Positions 11,134-20,531 of a DNA stretch of 64,000 nucleotides are shown here, one piece after another. Numbering within the stretch: the first letter of the stretch is position 1; each line of letters begins with the position of its first letter. The notes under the pieces were generated by a model. That model was not told where the DNA came from. It saw only the letters and a program-made list of their open reading frames with translations, and did no database searches. Made by a program: the position numbers and the translations under genes. The stretch is taken from assembly GCA_024743435.1 (NCBI GenBank), contig JANSWO010000005.1, positions 1 through 64,000 on the forward strand. The letters are read 5' to 3'. The stretch comes from Pseudomonadaceae bacterium. GTDB lineage: Bacteria; Pseudomonadota; Gammaproteobacteria; Pseudomonadales; Azotimanducaceae.

Positions 11134-11302
11134 AGAATTAGAACAGTAAAACGCTACCTCAGTTCAACTGAATGGGTAGTGAATTTAGTGCGTCGTGTCA
11201 GACAGCAGTGGCAGCCCAGTGAGGGCGGGTAGCGAACGAAGTGGCGGGAAGGGGCTGGGGTTCGGCACCTAGCGCGCTGTGGTCTGGCGCGAAGCTGCGT
11301 GA

Positions 11303-11331
11303 GAAGGAAGCCCGGCCGCGAGGCGGCCGGG
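11303..11331 (-). terminator. Strong hairpin terminator after rpmE
   Basis: A perfect 9-bp stem (CCCGGCCGC / GCGGCCGGG with loop GAG at 11311-11331) lies 12 bases after the rpmE stop. In the rpmE direction it is followed by the pyrimidine tract CTTCCTTCTC. The T content is modest, but the stem is very stable. Confidence 0.65.
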
Positions 11332-11342
11332 GAACGGGCAGG

Positions 11343-11603
11343 CTACTCTGCGCTCGACTCTTCGGCGCTGGCCTCAGCGGGCGCTGCGGCGGCATTTCCA
11401 GAGCGGCCTCCGAAGCGTCGGCGGAACTTCTCAACGCGGCCACCGGCGTCCATGATCTTCTGCTTACCAGTGTAGAAAGGGTGGCAGTTCGAACAAACGT
11501 CCAGGGTCATGTCTTCGCCCAGGGTGCTGCCAACCTTGATGACGTTGCCGCAGCTACAGGTGGCAGTCATTTCCTGATAATTCGGGTGCGTTTCGGTTTT
11601 CAT
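11343..11603 (-). CDS. rpmE: 50S ribosomal protein L31
   Basis: Zinc-binding form of ribosomal protein L31. The start is the ATG giving [12 protein letters not shown], the canonical L31 beginning; the longer open frame (to 11672) has no resemblance to L31. Four cysteines in the expected pattern (TCSCGN and [12 protein letters not shown]) form the zinc site, so this is the C+ paralogue. After the conserved core ([11 protein letters not shown]) it has an Ala/Glu-rich C-terminal tail. It is divergent from priA, the usual arrangement. Confidence 0.96.
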   Translation of the reverse strand: MKTETHPNYQEMTATCSCGNVIKVGSTLGEDMTLDVCSNCHPFYTGKQKIMDAGGRVEKFRRRFGGRSGNAAAAPAEASAEESSAE

Positions 11604-11850
11604 GGCGAGCCACTCAATCTTGCAACGTTTCAGACGGGGCGCGAAGTCTACCAGAAGCGCATTGCGGCGCAACCGGCCAACCTAGCGCGGTAAGCCAGGT
11701 TTATTGGGCCGCATCAGCGAGATACAAGGCGCCACGTTCACTCGCTATCGCCATCACCATCGCAAGCCCGAGGGCCATCGTTTCGCTTCAGCGCCGCGCA
11801 TGGCAGTTGATATCCGGCACAATAGCCAACCAGCGTTCATCTCCCTCGAC

Positions 11851-14046
11851 ATGTCGGCAACGAGCAAAACAAGCGCGCGCGAGCAAGCACCAGGCGATAG
11901 CGCCAGAAGCATACGCGTGGTCGTCCCAAGGCCTATGCGCAGCGGCTTCGACTACGCCGTACCCGATGATTGGCCAGAGCCTCAGGTAGGCGCCCGGGTG
12001 TCTGTCAGCTTCGGCCGGGGCGCATCCGCGCGCGACATTATCGGCATCGTCACGCAGCTAAACCCCGACGACGTACACGCCAGGCTGAAACCGGCTACCC
12101 GGTTATTGGATAACCCGGCATTGCTTCCTGAAGAGCTCGTGCGGCTCGCTCATTGGCTTTCCACGTACTACCACCACCCGCTAGGGGAAGTCTTCGCGAC
12201 CCTGCTGCCATCGGCTCTGCGGCGCGATTCGAATCTGCCCGAGGCGAGAGGCTCTCGTCGCTGGGTGATTGCCTGTGCCGACGCCGATCTGGGTCGCGCA
12301 CACGTCCAGCGGCAGGCATTCGAGTGGCTGACGGAGCAGCGAAGCGCGACGGATGATGAGTTACGTCAGGCGGGCATTTCGAGCGCAACAGTCCGAGCAT
12401 TGGCGGCGCGAGGCGCGATAACAACCAGCACGGATATCGATGTCCAGCACCAGCTCGAATCACCGCCAGCGCCAACGGAAGAACAGGCAAGCGCGCTGGC
12501 ACAAATCGAGGTCAACGACGGGTTCGGCTGCACACTCATTGATGGCGTCACGGGTAGCGGCAAAACCGAGCTGTATCTGCGGCTGATCGAGCAGGTACTC
12601 AGCCAGGGCAGGCAGGTGCTGGTGCTGGTTCCGGAGATATCACTCACGCCGCAAACCGTTGCCCGCTTCAGCGCTCGATTCGGCGCCGTCGATAGCCAGC
12701 ATTCCGCGCTGTCCGATGGGGAGCGCGCCCGCAGCTGGATGCGCTGTCAGTCAGGCGAAACCCGAATCGTTATCGGCACCCGCTCAGCGGTTTTCGCGCC
12801 GCTCAATGAACTTGGGCTCATTGTGGTGGACGAGGAGCACGACGGTAGCTTCAAACAACAGGACGGGTTGCGTTACAACGCACGAGACGTGGCCCTTGTG
12901 CGAGCGCGCAACCTGAACATTCCCGTGGTGCTCGGCAGCGCGACGCCGGCGCTGGAATCCCTCGGCAATGCGAAGGCAGGCCGCTACCAACACGTAACCC
13001 TGACCCGGCGGGCAGGCGGTGCCGAGTTGCCGGGCCTGCAGGTGCTCGATATTCGTGGCCACAGCCTGGTCGGAGGAATCAGCCCGGACCTGATCCGGGT
13101 AATGCGCTCGCATCTGGACAACAAAGGCCAGGTGCTGGTGTTCATCAATCGACGTGGCTTCGCACCCGCGCTCATGTGCACGGATTGTCGCTGGATCGCG
13201 AGCTGTGAGGCTTGCGATGCGAAGCTCACGCTACACCGGCAACCCGCCCACCTACGCTGCCATCACTGCGGTCACGGCGAAGCCGTACCCGCGAAGTGCC
13301 CGGCGTGCGACAACATGGAGCTGACGTCGGTCGGCACCGGCACTCAACGGTCCGAGGAAGAACTGAGCGCACGCTTTCCCGACTTCCCGTTGATTCGAAT
13401 CGATCGAGACTCCACCCGCAGCAAGGCTCGGCTCGAGGCACACCTCGACACCATCAACAAGGGTGAGCCGATGATCCTCATCGGCACCCAGATGCTGGCC
13501 AAGGGCCATCATTTCCCCGACGTTACGCTGGTGGTGGTCCTGGGCATCGATGGCGCACTGACAAGCGTCGATTTCCGCGCCCCCGAACGGATCGCTGCCC
13601 TGCTCACCCAGGTTGCCGGTCGCGCGGGTCGCGCCGAGCGCCCTGGCAGCGTCTGGATTCAAACCCTTCAGCCCGAGCATCCGTTGTTCGCCTGTCTGGC
13701 GGACCACGGCTACAGCGGTTTTGCTCAACTCGAACTTGCGCAGAGACAGGCCGCCGGTCTTCCCCCCGAGGTACCGCTTGCGATCGTTCGCGCGGAATCG
13801 CGCCATCCAACCGCCGGTTCGGAACTGCTCAACACGCTCGGCGACTATGCGGGCGTCACCAAACTAGGCCCCGCGCCAGCGCCGATGCATCGTCGCGATG
13901 AACGCTTTCGCTGGCAGGTATTGCTACTCGCGCAGGAGCGACGGGCGCTGCACGCGGCGTTGGCAGCGCACGTTGAGACCCTTGGCAACCAGGCAAGCCG
14001 ACAGGTGCGCTGGAGCATCGACGTGGATCCCTTCGACACCCTGTAG
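11851..14046 (+). CDS. priA: Primosomal protein N' (replication restart helicase PriA)
   Basis: 3'-5' DNA helicase that reloads the replisome at stalled forks. The sequence shows the N-terminal DNA-binding domain (VVVPRPMRSGFDYAVPDD), Walker A (GVTGSGKTELYLRLI), Walker B (IVVDEEHDGSFKQQ), the aromatic-rich RYNARDVALVRA segment, and paired cysteine motifs for two zinc ions (MCTDCRWIASCEACDAKL and CHHCGHGEAVPAKCPAC). Helicase motifs V-VI include VAGRAGRAERPG. The chosen ATG gives 731 residues, the normal length; no clear Shine-Dalgarno sequence precedes it, and an in-frame ATG at 11800 is also possible. Confidence 0.95.
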   Translation: MSATSKTSAREQAPGDSARSIRVVVPRPMRSGFDYAVPDDWPEPQVGARVSVSFGRGASARDIIGIVTQLNPDDVHARLKPATRLLDNPALLPEELVRLAHWLSTYYHHPLGEVFATLLPSALRRDSNLPEARGSRRWVIACADADLGRAHVQRQAFEWLTEQRSATDDELRQAGISSATVRALAARGAITTSTDIDVQHQLESPPAPTEEQASALAQIEVNDGFGCTLIDGVTGSGKTELYLRLIEQVLSQGRQVLVLVPEISLTPQTVARFSARFGAVDSQHSALSDGERARSWMRCQSGETRIVIGTRSAVFAPLNELGLIVVDEEHDGSFKQQDGLRYNARDVALVRARNLNIPVVLGSATPALESLGNAKAGRYQHVTLTRRAGGAELPGLQVLDIRGHSLVGGISPDLIRVMRSHLDNKGQVLVFINRRGFAPALMCTDCRWIASCEACDAKLTLHRQPAHLRCHHCGHGEAVPAKCPACDNMELTSVGTGTQRSEEELSARFPDFPLIRIDRDSTRSKARLEAHLDTINKGEPMILIGTQMLAKGHHFPDVTLVVVLGIDGALTSVDFRAPERIAALLTQVAGRAGRAERPGSVWIQTLQPEHPLFACLADHGYSGFAQLELAQRQAAGLPPEVPLAIVRAESRHPTAGSELLNTLGDYAGVTKLGPAPAPMHRRDERFRWQVLLLAQERRALHAALAAHVETLGNQASRQVRWSIDVDPFDTL

Positions 14047-14085
14047 ACTGCGCGACCCAGGCAGAGCAAACCAACACACCGGCAC

Positions 14086-14658
14086 ATGGCGAGAAATAAC
14101 TCACGCAGCAAAAACAAAGGTGGCAACCGGCGCAGCGGCAACAAGCGCAATGCCGCCCGACAGCCACTGATACACGGCCCCAGCGTGTTACTGGGCCTGG
14201 CGCTTGGTGCTATCGGCGTTCTGGCAGTGCTCTACGGGCCGGCGCTACTGCAAACCGAGCGAGCTTCCGAGCAACAGGTTGCCAGCGAAGGCCAACCCGT
14301 TGATGTGACGTTTGAGTTTCCGGACATCCTGCGCGATGCAAGCGTGGGTGATGGCGACAAAACCGGCGATAACGCTGACGGCTCTCTCGATCCGAGCGTG
14401 GCTGAGGCGCTCAAATACTACGAACTGCAGGCTGGTGCATTCCGGGATAAAAAAGACGCCGATCGTCTGCGCGCCAGGCTGCTGCTACTCGATCTACCCG
14501 TGCGCTCGAATTCCGCGATGCTCGACAACGGCGAGTGGCACCGGGTAATTCTGGGCCCGTTCGAGAAGCGCATCGACGCCCAGCGAGCACTCACCGGGTT
14601 ACGCGAGCAGAATATCGCGCCGCTGTGGATCGAGCGTCCGGGGTCTCCGCCGCCCTAG
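14086..14658 (+). CDS. SPOR-domain cell-division protein (FtsN-like)
   Basis: Bitopic inner-membrane protein with a basic N-terminus (RNNSRSKNKGGNRRSGNKR), one membrane segment (about residues 32-52), an acidic linker, and a C-terminal SPOR domain (YYELQAGAFRDKKDADRLRA ... WHRVILGPFEKRIDAQRAL). SPOR domains bind denuded glycan at the division septum. The position between priA and hslVU is that of ftsN in E. coli and pseudomonads, so it is probably the local FtsN. It is short (190 residues) and its N-terminal essential region is not obvious. Confidence 0.82.
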   Translation: MARNNSRSKNKGGNRRSGNKRNAARQPLIHGPSVLLGLALGAIGVLAVLYGPALLQTERASEQQVASEGQPVDVTFEFPDILRDASVGDGDKTGDNADGSLDPSVAEALKYYELQAGAFRDKKDADRLRARLLLLDLPVRSNSAMLDNGEWHRVILGPFEKRIDAQRALTGLREQNIAPLWIERPGSPPP

Positions 14659-14679
14659 GCAAGCTGCAGCGCAAACACC

Positions 14680-14928
14680 CTAGCCCGGCGGATTGAACAC
14701 CCGCTGACTCGACGCGGGAAAGCGCTCGAGCAGTGCCGCGGCACGTGTTGGGCGACGCACCAGCTCTCCGCCGCAGTTGGGGCACTGGCCATTAAAGTCG
14801 CGTTCATCACATTCGCGACAGAACGTGCATTCAAAACTACATATCAAGGCAGTAGTACTGTCTGGCGGCAGATCAACGTCACAACGTTCACAACCTGGGC
14901 GCATCTCCAGCATCGTCAAATTCCTCAC
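14680..14928 (-). CDS. DUF1272 zinc-ribbon-like protein
   Basis: Small 82-residue protein matching DUF1272: MLEMRPGCERCDVDLPPDS, then ICSFECTFCRECDERDFNGQ and CPNCGGELVRRPTR. The eight or nine cysteines in CxxC-like pairs suggest metal binding. The function of the family is not known. Met6 (14913) is the more conserved start; the longer form overlaps the preceding gene by 4 bases, so the two are likely co-transcribed. Confidence 0.85.
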   Translation of the reverse strand: MRNLTMLEMRPGCERCDVDLPPDSTTALICSFECTFCRECDERDFNGQCPNCGGELVRRPTRAAALLERFPASSQRVFNPPG

Positions 14929-15617
14929 TCGTTCTCGATAGTCTGCTGCGCTAACCCGTAGCCGCTGACATGCGCGGGAAGGGGTTGATCATCAGCCACA
15001 AAGCGGTCCGGCACCGGGGTATCCACCGCGATCGTCAGTGGAATCTCGCCGGCCCAAATGGAAAGTAGCTCATCACCCGGGGCTTCCTTCGGCGGCCCGC
15101 TACGAACCTTTGCCGAGGCCTCTTCTATCGGCATCGTAAGCACGGTAGTCGCATTCATTTCTTTACGTGTGGGCGGGCGCAGAGTCTCCCAGCGACCGGG
15201 AAACAGTCCGTCAACAAACCGCTCCAGCGAGGCCATCTTCAATTCCGGATCGTCAACGATCTGTGGCTCGCCGAAGATCATCGCGCTGCGATAATTCGCC
15301 GAGTGATGGAAACCGGAGCGAGCCAACACGAGCCCATCGAGGTGTGTGACCGTAAGGCACACAGCCGCATCCAGACTCGCCTGCATCATTCTGCTCGCCC
15401 TGGATCCATGCCAATAGATATGGTCACCCGACCGCCAATGGCAGGTGGGGGTCACAACAGGACGACCCTCGATGAGATGCCCGACATGGCAGATTGGGGT
15501 GGCGTCGACAATGGCATAAACGGTTTCGCGGTCGAAAACGCCACGTTTGCGCGCCCGCCGGAGCCTTGTGAGCGGCGTTTGCTTGATGCGATCAGCGCGA
15601 GAGTTGCCGGTGGCCAT
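14925..15617 (-). CDS. Pyridoxamine 5'-phosphate oxidase-like flavin-binding protein
   Basis: Split-barrel flavoprotein of the PNPOx-like superfamily (230 residues). Visible features are the opening around RKRGVFDRETVYAIVDATPI, the strand CHVGHLIEGRPVVTPTCHWR, and IYWHGSRASRMMQ, which resembles the phosphate-binding part of flavin-nucleotide-binding proteins. It faces a MocR-type regulator that itself carries a PLP-binding domain. That pairing is common and suggests the regulator controls this gene in response to a B6 vitamer or amino compound. The substrate is not known. Confidence 0.8.
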   Translation of the reverse strand: MATGNSRADRIKQTPLTRLRRARKRGVFDRETVYAIVDATPICHVGHLIEGRPVVTPTCHWRSGDHIYWHGSRASRMMQASLDAAVCLTVTHLDGLVLARSGFHHSANYRSAMIFGEPQIVDDPELKMASLERFVDGLFPGRWETLRPPTRKEMNATTVLTMPIEEASAKVRSGPPKEAPGDELLSIWAGEIPLTIAVDTPVPDRFVADDQPLPAHVSGYGLAQQTIENE

Positions 15618-15665
15618 CGAACTTTTCCTGAGGCTTGGATTGTGGCCAGCATCCTATGGTCATAA

Positions 15666-15710
15666 TTGGACCTATCTAAGCGCCAATTATTATCTATCTT
15701 ATAGAGCCAA
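15666..15710. promoter_or_regulatory. Inverted repeat, probable MocR operator in divergent promoter
   Basis: Between the PNPOx-like gene and the MocR gene, TTGGACCTAT (15666-15675) and ATAGAGCCAA (15701-15710) form an inverted repeat of TTGGnnCTAT with centres 35 bases apart. The region is AT-rich compared with its surroundings and is the only intergenic space between the two divergent genes. MocR regulators usually bind such a shared promoter. The assignment is inference. Confidence 0.5.
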
Positions 15711-15782
15711 TATTATCGCCAACCGCCCATAGCGCTCGGCTCGCAGCGCCCACCGGCATCGCGGCTTTAGAGGGAACGCCTC

Positions 15783-17291
15783 GTGATCAGTAATTTGCCG
15801 CTATTCACCCCCGATACAAGCCGCGCAAGCGCACCAATCGGCAAACAGCTGCAGGAGCATCTTCGTCGCGCCATATTGCTCGGCAAGCTCGGCCCGGGGG
15901 AGAAGCTGCCAGCCAGCCGCATTCTGGCTGACACACTGGGCATCTCGCGCAATACGGTCGTCAGCACCTACGACCAGCTCACGGCCGAGGGATATCTGGT
16001 TGCCAAACCAGGCTCTGGGACCTATGTGGCAGAGGGTCAGCGCCAGGCCAAAACGCGGGCAGATAGTCCCGAACATGCGGCTAACCTTCTGCCCACCTTG
16101 TCTCCCTGGGGACGGCGATTACTTGAGGAAGTACCTGATGCCCTTCTGCGGCGATCAAGCCACCGCGCTCTGAGCTGCGACTTTCTCTACGGCGAGCCCG
16201 ACTACAGCGAGCTGCCAAGGGTTACATGGAATCGTCAGCTGAGCCGAACGGCGCGCAGCCTCAGCGGCCGCAGCCTTGGCTATGCGCCCCACGGTGGGCT
16301 CGACTCGCTGCGCGTGAGCCTTGCAGGCTACCTTTCACGCAGCCGGGGAGTACGCTGCAGCCCCGAGCAAGTCGTGATTACGCAGGGCACCCAGGAGGCG
16401 TTGTACTGGCTGACCCAGCTGTTTCTGACGCCTGGTGACACCGCGGTCATGGAGGAACCAGGCTATCGCGGCGCACGCAAGGCACTCCTGAGCGTCGGCG
16501 CACGGTCCCATCTTGCACCTGTCGACGAGCACGGCATCGTCACTGCGTCCCTTGAGCGGGCGTTCGACGACACGCCCCAGCACCCGCCGAAAATGATCTT
16601 CGTGACGCCCAGTCATCAGTTCCCCTGTGGTGGCGTATTGCCACTGGATCGCCGTTTATCCCTCCTGGCCTGGGCGGCAAACCACCGCGCCCTGGTTGTT
16701 GAGGATGACTACGACAGCGAGTTTCGCTACAGCGGCCGACCGGTGGAATGCCTGCAGTCGCTAGACACGAATGGCTGCGTTGCGTATCTGGGAAGCGCAT
16801 CGAAAGCGCTGTTCCCGGCCCTGCGAATCGGTTGGATGGTATTGCCGCCAAAGCTTGCCGAGTTGGTGACCCGAGCCAAGTCGGTGTCCGACAGTTTCCC
16901 ATCACCACTCATCCAGCAGGCGCTGGCCGACTTCATCGATTCCGGGCAACTGGACCGACATATTCATCGCGCCAGGCGGCGCATGTCTGAGCGTCGCTCC
17001 GCGCTGTTAACGAGCATCACGACACACCTGCGCAGCGATGCAACGGTGCTCGGTAGCGCCGCGGGGCTACACGTTCTGCTCAGCCTGCCCGGTACGCCGC
17101 GACGTAAGACTCATGCGATCATCGCTGCCAGCGAGGCCAGAGGGGTTGGGGTGTACTCGGCAGAACCGTACTACGCCTACCCGCCCGAGCACGTTCAGCT
17201 TGTACTTGGTTACGCCGCGTTGTCACCTAAACAGATCGACAACGGGGTTCAGATTCTGGCTCAGAGCATCGGCACAGTCGCGAACAGCTGA
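15783..17291 (+). CDS. MocR/PdxR-type transcriptional regulator with aminotransferase domain
   Basis: GntR-superfamily regulator: N-terminal winged helix (about residues 15-80; [20 protein letters not shown] ... [19 protein letters not shown]) fused to a fold-type I aminotransferase-like domain (about 120-500). The PLP-binding region is visible: [12 protein letters not shown], then [19 protein letters not shown] with the candidate Schiff-base lysine in SASKALFP. These proteins sense PLP or a PLP adduct and usually act on a divergent gene, here the PNPOx-like gene. Length (502) is normal. Confidence 0.92.
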   Translation: MISNLPLFTPDTSRASAPIGKQLQEHLRRAILLGKLGPGEKLPASRILADTLGISRNTVVSTYDQLTAEGYLVAKPGSGTYVAEGQRQAKTRADSPEHAANLLPTLSPWGRRLLEEVPDALLRRSSHRALSCDFLYGEPDYSELPRVTWNRQLSRTARSLSGRSLGYAPHGGLDSLRVSLAGYLSRSRGVRCSPEQVVITQGTQEALYWLTQLFLTPGDTAVMEEPGYRGARKALLSVGARSHLAPVDEHGIVTASLERAFDDTPQHPPKMIFVTPSHQFPCGGVLPLDRRLSLLAWAANHRALVVEDDYDSEFRYSGRPVECLQSLDTNGCVAYLGSASKALFPALRIGWMVLPPKLAELVTRAKSVSDSFPSPLIQQALADFIDSGQLDRHIHRARRRMSERRSALLTSITTHLRSDATVLGSAAGLHVLLSLPGTPRRKTHAIIAASEARGVGVYSAEPYYAYPPEHVQLVLGYAALSPKQIDNGVQILAQSIGTVANS

Positions 17292-17311
17292 AGCAACAAC
17301 CGGCACGCACT

Positions 17312-17340
17312 CTTGAATTGGTGCATACCCGTCCCCACAC
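17312..17340 (+). promoter_or_regulatory. Heat-shock (sigma-32/RpoH) promoter of hslVU
   Basis: CTTGAAT at 17312-17318 and CCCCACAC at 17333-17340, separated by 14 bases, closely match the RpoH consensus (CTTGAAA, 12-15 bases, CCCCATnT). The predicted transcript start lies about 35 bases before the hslV ATG. hslVU is a classic heat-shock operon in E. coli, which makes the call functionally sensible. Confidence 0.7.
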
Positions 17341-17380
17341 TTCCGCTCCTCCCCCAATTTCCGCAGGCGACAGCGCGATC

Positions 17381-17923
17381 ATGACCGAGCAAATGCACGG
17401 CACCACCATTCTTTGTGTGCGACGAGACGATTGCGTCGCCCTCGGAGGCGACGGCCAGGTCACCCTGGGCGACACCGTAATGAAAGGCAATGCGCGCAAA
17501 GTGCGGCGGCTATTTGGCGATAAGGTACTCGCCGGTTTCGCCGGCGGCACTGCCGATGCCTTCACGCTATTCGAACGCTTCGAAGCGCAACTGGAACGCT
17601 ACTCCGGCAACCTCACCAGAGCCGCGGTGGAGCTTGCGAAGGACTGGCGTACAGACCGCGCACTTCGACGCCTGGAGGCGATGTTGGCGGTGGCTGATCT
17701 CGAGAGCTCGCTACTCATCAGCGGCACCGGCGACGTCATCGAGCCCGAAAAGGGTGTCATCGCCATCGGCTCCGGAGGCGCTTACGCGCAGGCAGCGGCC
17801 ACCGCGCTCGCGGAAAACAGCGAACTCGATGCGCCCACCATCGTTGCCAAATCACTGGCTATCGCTGGTGATATCTGCATCTACACGAACCATACCCACC
17901 TGATCGAGACCCTGGAGAAGTGA
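17381..17923 (+). CDS. hslV: ATP-dependent protease peptidase subunit HslV
   Basis: Proteasome-like threonine peptidase that forms a double hexamer capped by HslU. The start at 17381 ([15 protein letters not shown]) places the catalytic Thr (first T of TTILCVRR) after a short propeptide. Conserved segments include [40 protein letters not shown] and [15 protein letters not shown]. The product is 180 residues. The longer frame back to 17318 would cover the RpoH promoter and is rejected. Its stop overlaps the hslU start (TGATGA). Confidence 0.97.
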   Translation: MTEQMHGTTILCVRRDDCVALGGDGQVTLGDTVMKGNARKVRRLFGDKVLAGFAGGTADAFTLFERFEAQLERYSGNLTRAAVELAKDWRTDRALRRLEAMLAVADLESSLLISGTGDVIEPEKGVIAIGSGGAYAQAAATALAENSELDAPTIVAKSLAIAGDICIYTNHTHLIETLEK

Positions 17924-19299
17924 TGAGCGAGCCCACCACGAATGGCGGCACCCCGCAGATCGACAGCGTGATGACCCCGCGTGAGATCGTTCACGAGTTG
18001 GACAAGCACATCATCGGCCAGAACGCCGCCAAGAGAGCCGTCGCGATTGCTCTGAGGAATCGCTGGCGCCGGATGCAGCTGGACGAGCGCATGCGCGAGG
18101 AAGTGACACCGAAAAACATCCTGATGATCGGCCCGACCGGCGTGGGCAAGACAGAGATCGCTCGTCGGCTGGCCAAGCTCGCCAAAGCGCCGTTCATCAA
18201 AATCGAAGCCACCAAATTCACCGAAGTGGGTTACGTTGGTCGTGATGTCGAATCCATCATCCGCGACCTCACGGACGCAGCGGTCAAGATGACTCGCGAA
18301 CGGCTGATGGCGGAGGTGCAGCACAAAGCTGACGACCTCGCTGAGGAGCGCGTGCTCGATGCGCTACTGCCCAGCGCCAGTGGCAACGAACAGGACAGCA
18401 ACGAAAGCACCCGCCAGATCTTCCGTAAAAAACTGCGCCAGGGTGAGCTGGATGAGCGGGAAGTTGAGATAGACGTCGCTCAGACGCCCGTGGGCGTTGA
18501 AATTATGGCCCCTCCGGGCATGGAGGAGATGACCTCGCAATTGCAGAACATGTTCTCAGGAATTGCCGGCAATCAAACTCATAGCCGGCGCATGAGCGTG
18601 AAAGACGCGCTCAAGCAAGCACGCGAGGAAGAAGCCGCAGGCCTTGTAAATGAGGATGACCTCAAGGCGTTGGCTGTTGATGCCGTGGAGCAGAGTGGCA
18701 TCGTGTTCATCGATGAGATCGACAAGGTCGCCAAAAGCGCGGAGCGCAGCGGCGCAGATGTGTCACGCGAGGGCGTACAGCGAGACCTGCTACCTCTGAT
18801 CGAAGGCAGCACCGTTTCAACCAAGTACGGCTCCGTTAAGACGGACCACATCCTGTTCATCGCCTCCGGGGCGTTCCATCTGGCGAAACCGTCGGATCTC
18901 ATTCCGGAGCTGCAGGGACGGCTGCCGATTCGCGTAGAACTCGATGCGCTTGGCGCTGACGAATTCCGCCGCATCCTCACCGAGCCCGACGCATCACTGA
19001 CTGAGCAGTATCGGGCTCTTATCGGCACCGAAGGCGTCGAACTGACTTTCACCGACGACGCCATCGCCCGTATCGCGGAGCTCGCCTGCCACGTGAACGA
19101 GAGCACCGAGAATATCGGCGCCCGGCGTTTGCACACCATCCTCGAGCGCCTACTGGATGAGTTGTCGTTTAGCGCCGGCGGCGGCTTAACAAATAGCGGC
19201 GGCGGTTCAGCGGAGAGCGTCAGCATCGATGCCGCGTACGTCGACAAGACAATCGGCGACCTCGCAGCCGACCAAGATCTGTCACGCTTCATCCTCTAG
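17923..19299 (+). CDS. hslU: ATP-dependent protease ATPase subunit HslU
   Basis: AAA+ unfoldase that feeds substrates to HslV. The 458-residue protein has the ClpX-like opening [17 protein letters not shown], Walker A G70PTGVGKT, the pore loop and intermediate domain (about 110-240), Walker B ([13 protein letters not shown]), and sensor II ([20 protein letters not shown]). It starts at ATG 17923, overlapping the hslV stop by one base; a GTG three bases earlier is also open. Confidence 0.97.
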   Translation: MSEPTTNGGTPQIDSVMTPREIVHELDKHIIGQNAAKRAVAIALRNRWRRMQLDERMREEVTPKNILMIGPTGVGKTEIARRLAKLAKAPFIKIEATKFTEVGYVGRDVESIIRDLTDAAVKMTRERLMAEVQHKADDLAEERVLDALLPSASGNEQDSNESTRQIFRKKLRQGELDEREVEIDVAQTPVGVEIMAPPGMEEMTSQLQNMFSGIAGNQTHSRRMSVKDALKQAREEEAAGLVNEDDLKALAVDAVEQSGIVFIDEIDKVAKSAERSGADVSREGVQRDLLPLIEGSTVSTKYGSVKTDHILFIASGAFHLAKPSDLIPELQGRLPIRVELDALGADEFRRILTEPDASLTEQYRALIGTEGVELTFTDDAIARIAELACHVNESTENIGARRLHTILERLLDELSFSAGGGLTNSGGGSAESVSIDAAYVDKTIGDLAADQDLSRFIL

Positions 19300-19318
19300 C
19301 TCTGTGCGAGGAGTCCCC

Positions 19319-19708
19319 ATGAGCACCGACGTCCCAACCGGCATCAACTACCGCAAACGTACACGCGAGCTCGTACTCACATGGGCTGACGGTTCCGAAT
19401 CAGCACTCGCGGCTGAATTGCTGCGCGTCTATTCGCCCTCCGCCGAGGTTCGCGGCCACGGCGTTGGTGAGCGCAAGATCCAGGTCGGTAAGAAGCACGT
19501 GCGCATCACCGAGATCGAAGCCACCGGCAACTACGCCGTGCGGCTTGTTTTTGATGACGGCCACGATACGGGTCTTTACACCTGGGGTTACCTGAAGGAA
19601 ATTGCAGACAACGAGGCGGACTACTGGCAGCGCTATCTGAAAGAGATGAAAGACGCGAGCGCGTCACGCCTGCCCACCATTCCCGTTGGTACCTGGCAGC
19701 CTCGCTAG
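19319..19708 (+). CDS. DUF971 family protein
   Basis: A 129-residue protein with the DUF971 (gamma-butyrobetaine hydroxylase-like N-terminal) fold: INYRKRTRELVLTWADGS, LLRVYSPSAEVRGHG and YAVRLVFDDGHDTGLYTWGY. It has a strong Shine-Dalgarno sequence (GAGGAG) seven bases before the ATG. It directly follows hslU, where this family is usually found in gammaproteobacteria. Roles in iron-sulfur protein maturation have been proposed for relatives; function here is not established. Confidence 0.88.
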   Translation: MSTDVPTGINYRKRTRELVLTWADGSESALAAELLRVYSPSAEVRGHGVGERKIQVGKKHVRITEIEATGNYAVRLVFDDGHDTGLYTWGYLKEIADNEADYWQRYLKEMKDASASRLPTIPVGTWQPR

Positions 19709-19745
19709 CCAGCAACGAAAGTTTGTTGCGCGTAGAATCAACACT

Positions 19746-20531
19746 ATGAGCGCACCCACAGACCGTCCCACCAGTAAGACCATCGCCAGTCCCGGCGAAG
19801 CCGTCGATTTCGGCTTTCAGAAGGTCTCACCTGACGAGAAAACCCGGCGCGTCGGCGAAGTGTTCAAAGCGGTAGCCGACCGGTACGACGTCATGAATGA
19901 TCTCATGTCGTTCGGCACCCACCGGCTCATGAAGCGCATGACGGTAGAAATGTCCGGCGTTCGCGCCGGCGATCGAGTGCTCGACTTAGCGGGTGGAACG
20001 GGTGATCTGTCGCTATTGTTCGCACCGATTGTCGGGCCCAGCGGGTCAGTGGTGCTGACCGATATCAATGCCTCGATGATGCAGGTAGGCCGCGACCGAC
20101 TCATTGACGAAGGCGTGGCCGGCGTGGACTTCGTTCAGGCCAGCGGCGATGCCCTGCCCTACCCTGACAACAGTTTCGATTGCTGCGTGATCGCTTTTGG
20201 CCTGCGTAACTTCACGGACAAAGCAGCAGCGCTAGAGGACATTCTGCGCGTGCTGGTGCCCGGCGGCGTGCTGCTGGTGCTTGAGTTCTCAAAAGCCGAA
20301 AACCCGGTGATCGCAGGCCTCTACGGCGCATTCCAAAACCTCTGGGCACCTGCCGGGCGCGCGATTGTTGGCGACGGCGAACCCTACAAGTACCTCGTCG
20401 AGTCCATCGCAGTGCACCCGAGCCAGGAAGCACTGAAACTCATGATGTCAGACGCGGGGTTCGAACAAGCGGAGTATCACAACCTCGTGGGGGGTGTGGC
20501 TGCTATCCATCGGGGTATCGCACCGCAATGA
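19746..20531 (+). CDS. ubiE: Ubiquinone/menaquinone C-methyltransferase UbiE
   Basis: SAM-dependent methyltransferase that methylates the benzoquinol ring in ubiquinone (and menaquinone) synthesis. It has the UbiE opening (DFGFQKVSPDEKTRRVGEVF ... YDVMNDLMSFG), SAM motif I VLDLAGGTGDLS, ALPYPDNSFDCCVIAFGLRN, and the family C-terminus HPSQEALKLMMSDAGF. The start at 19746 gives 261 residues; the frame is open further upstream into the DUF971 stop. Followed by ubiJ with a 4-base overlap. Confidence 0.96.
   Translation: MSAPTDRPTSKTIASPGEAVDFGFQKVSPDEKTRRVGEVFKAVADRYDVMNDLMSFGTHRLMKRMTVEMSGVRAGDRVLDLAGGTGDLSLLFAPIVGPSGSVVLTDINASMMQVGRDRLIDEGVAGVDFVQASGDALPYPDNSFDCCVIAFGLRNFTDKAAALEDILRVLVPGGVLLVLEFSKAENPVIAGLYGAFQNLWAPAGRAIVGDGEPYKYLVESIAVHPSQEALKLMMSDAGFEQAEYHNLVGGVAAIHRGIAPQ

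Noticed and set aside
18579-19292. 237-codon open frame antisense to hslU
   Set aside because: Serine/arginine-rich mirror of a conserved gene, without a ribosome site or motif.
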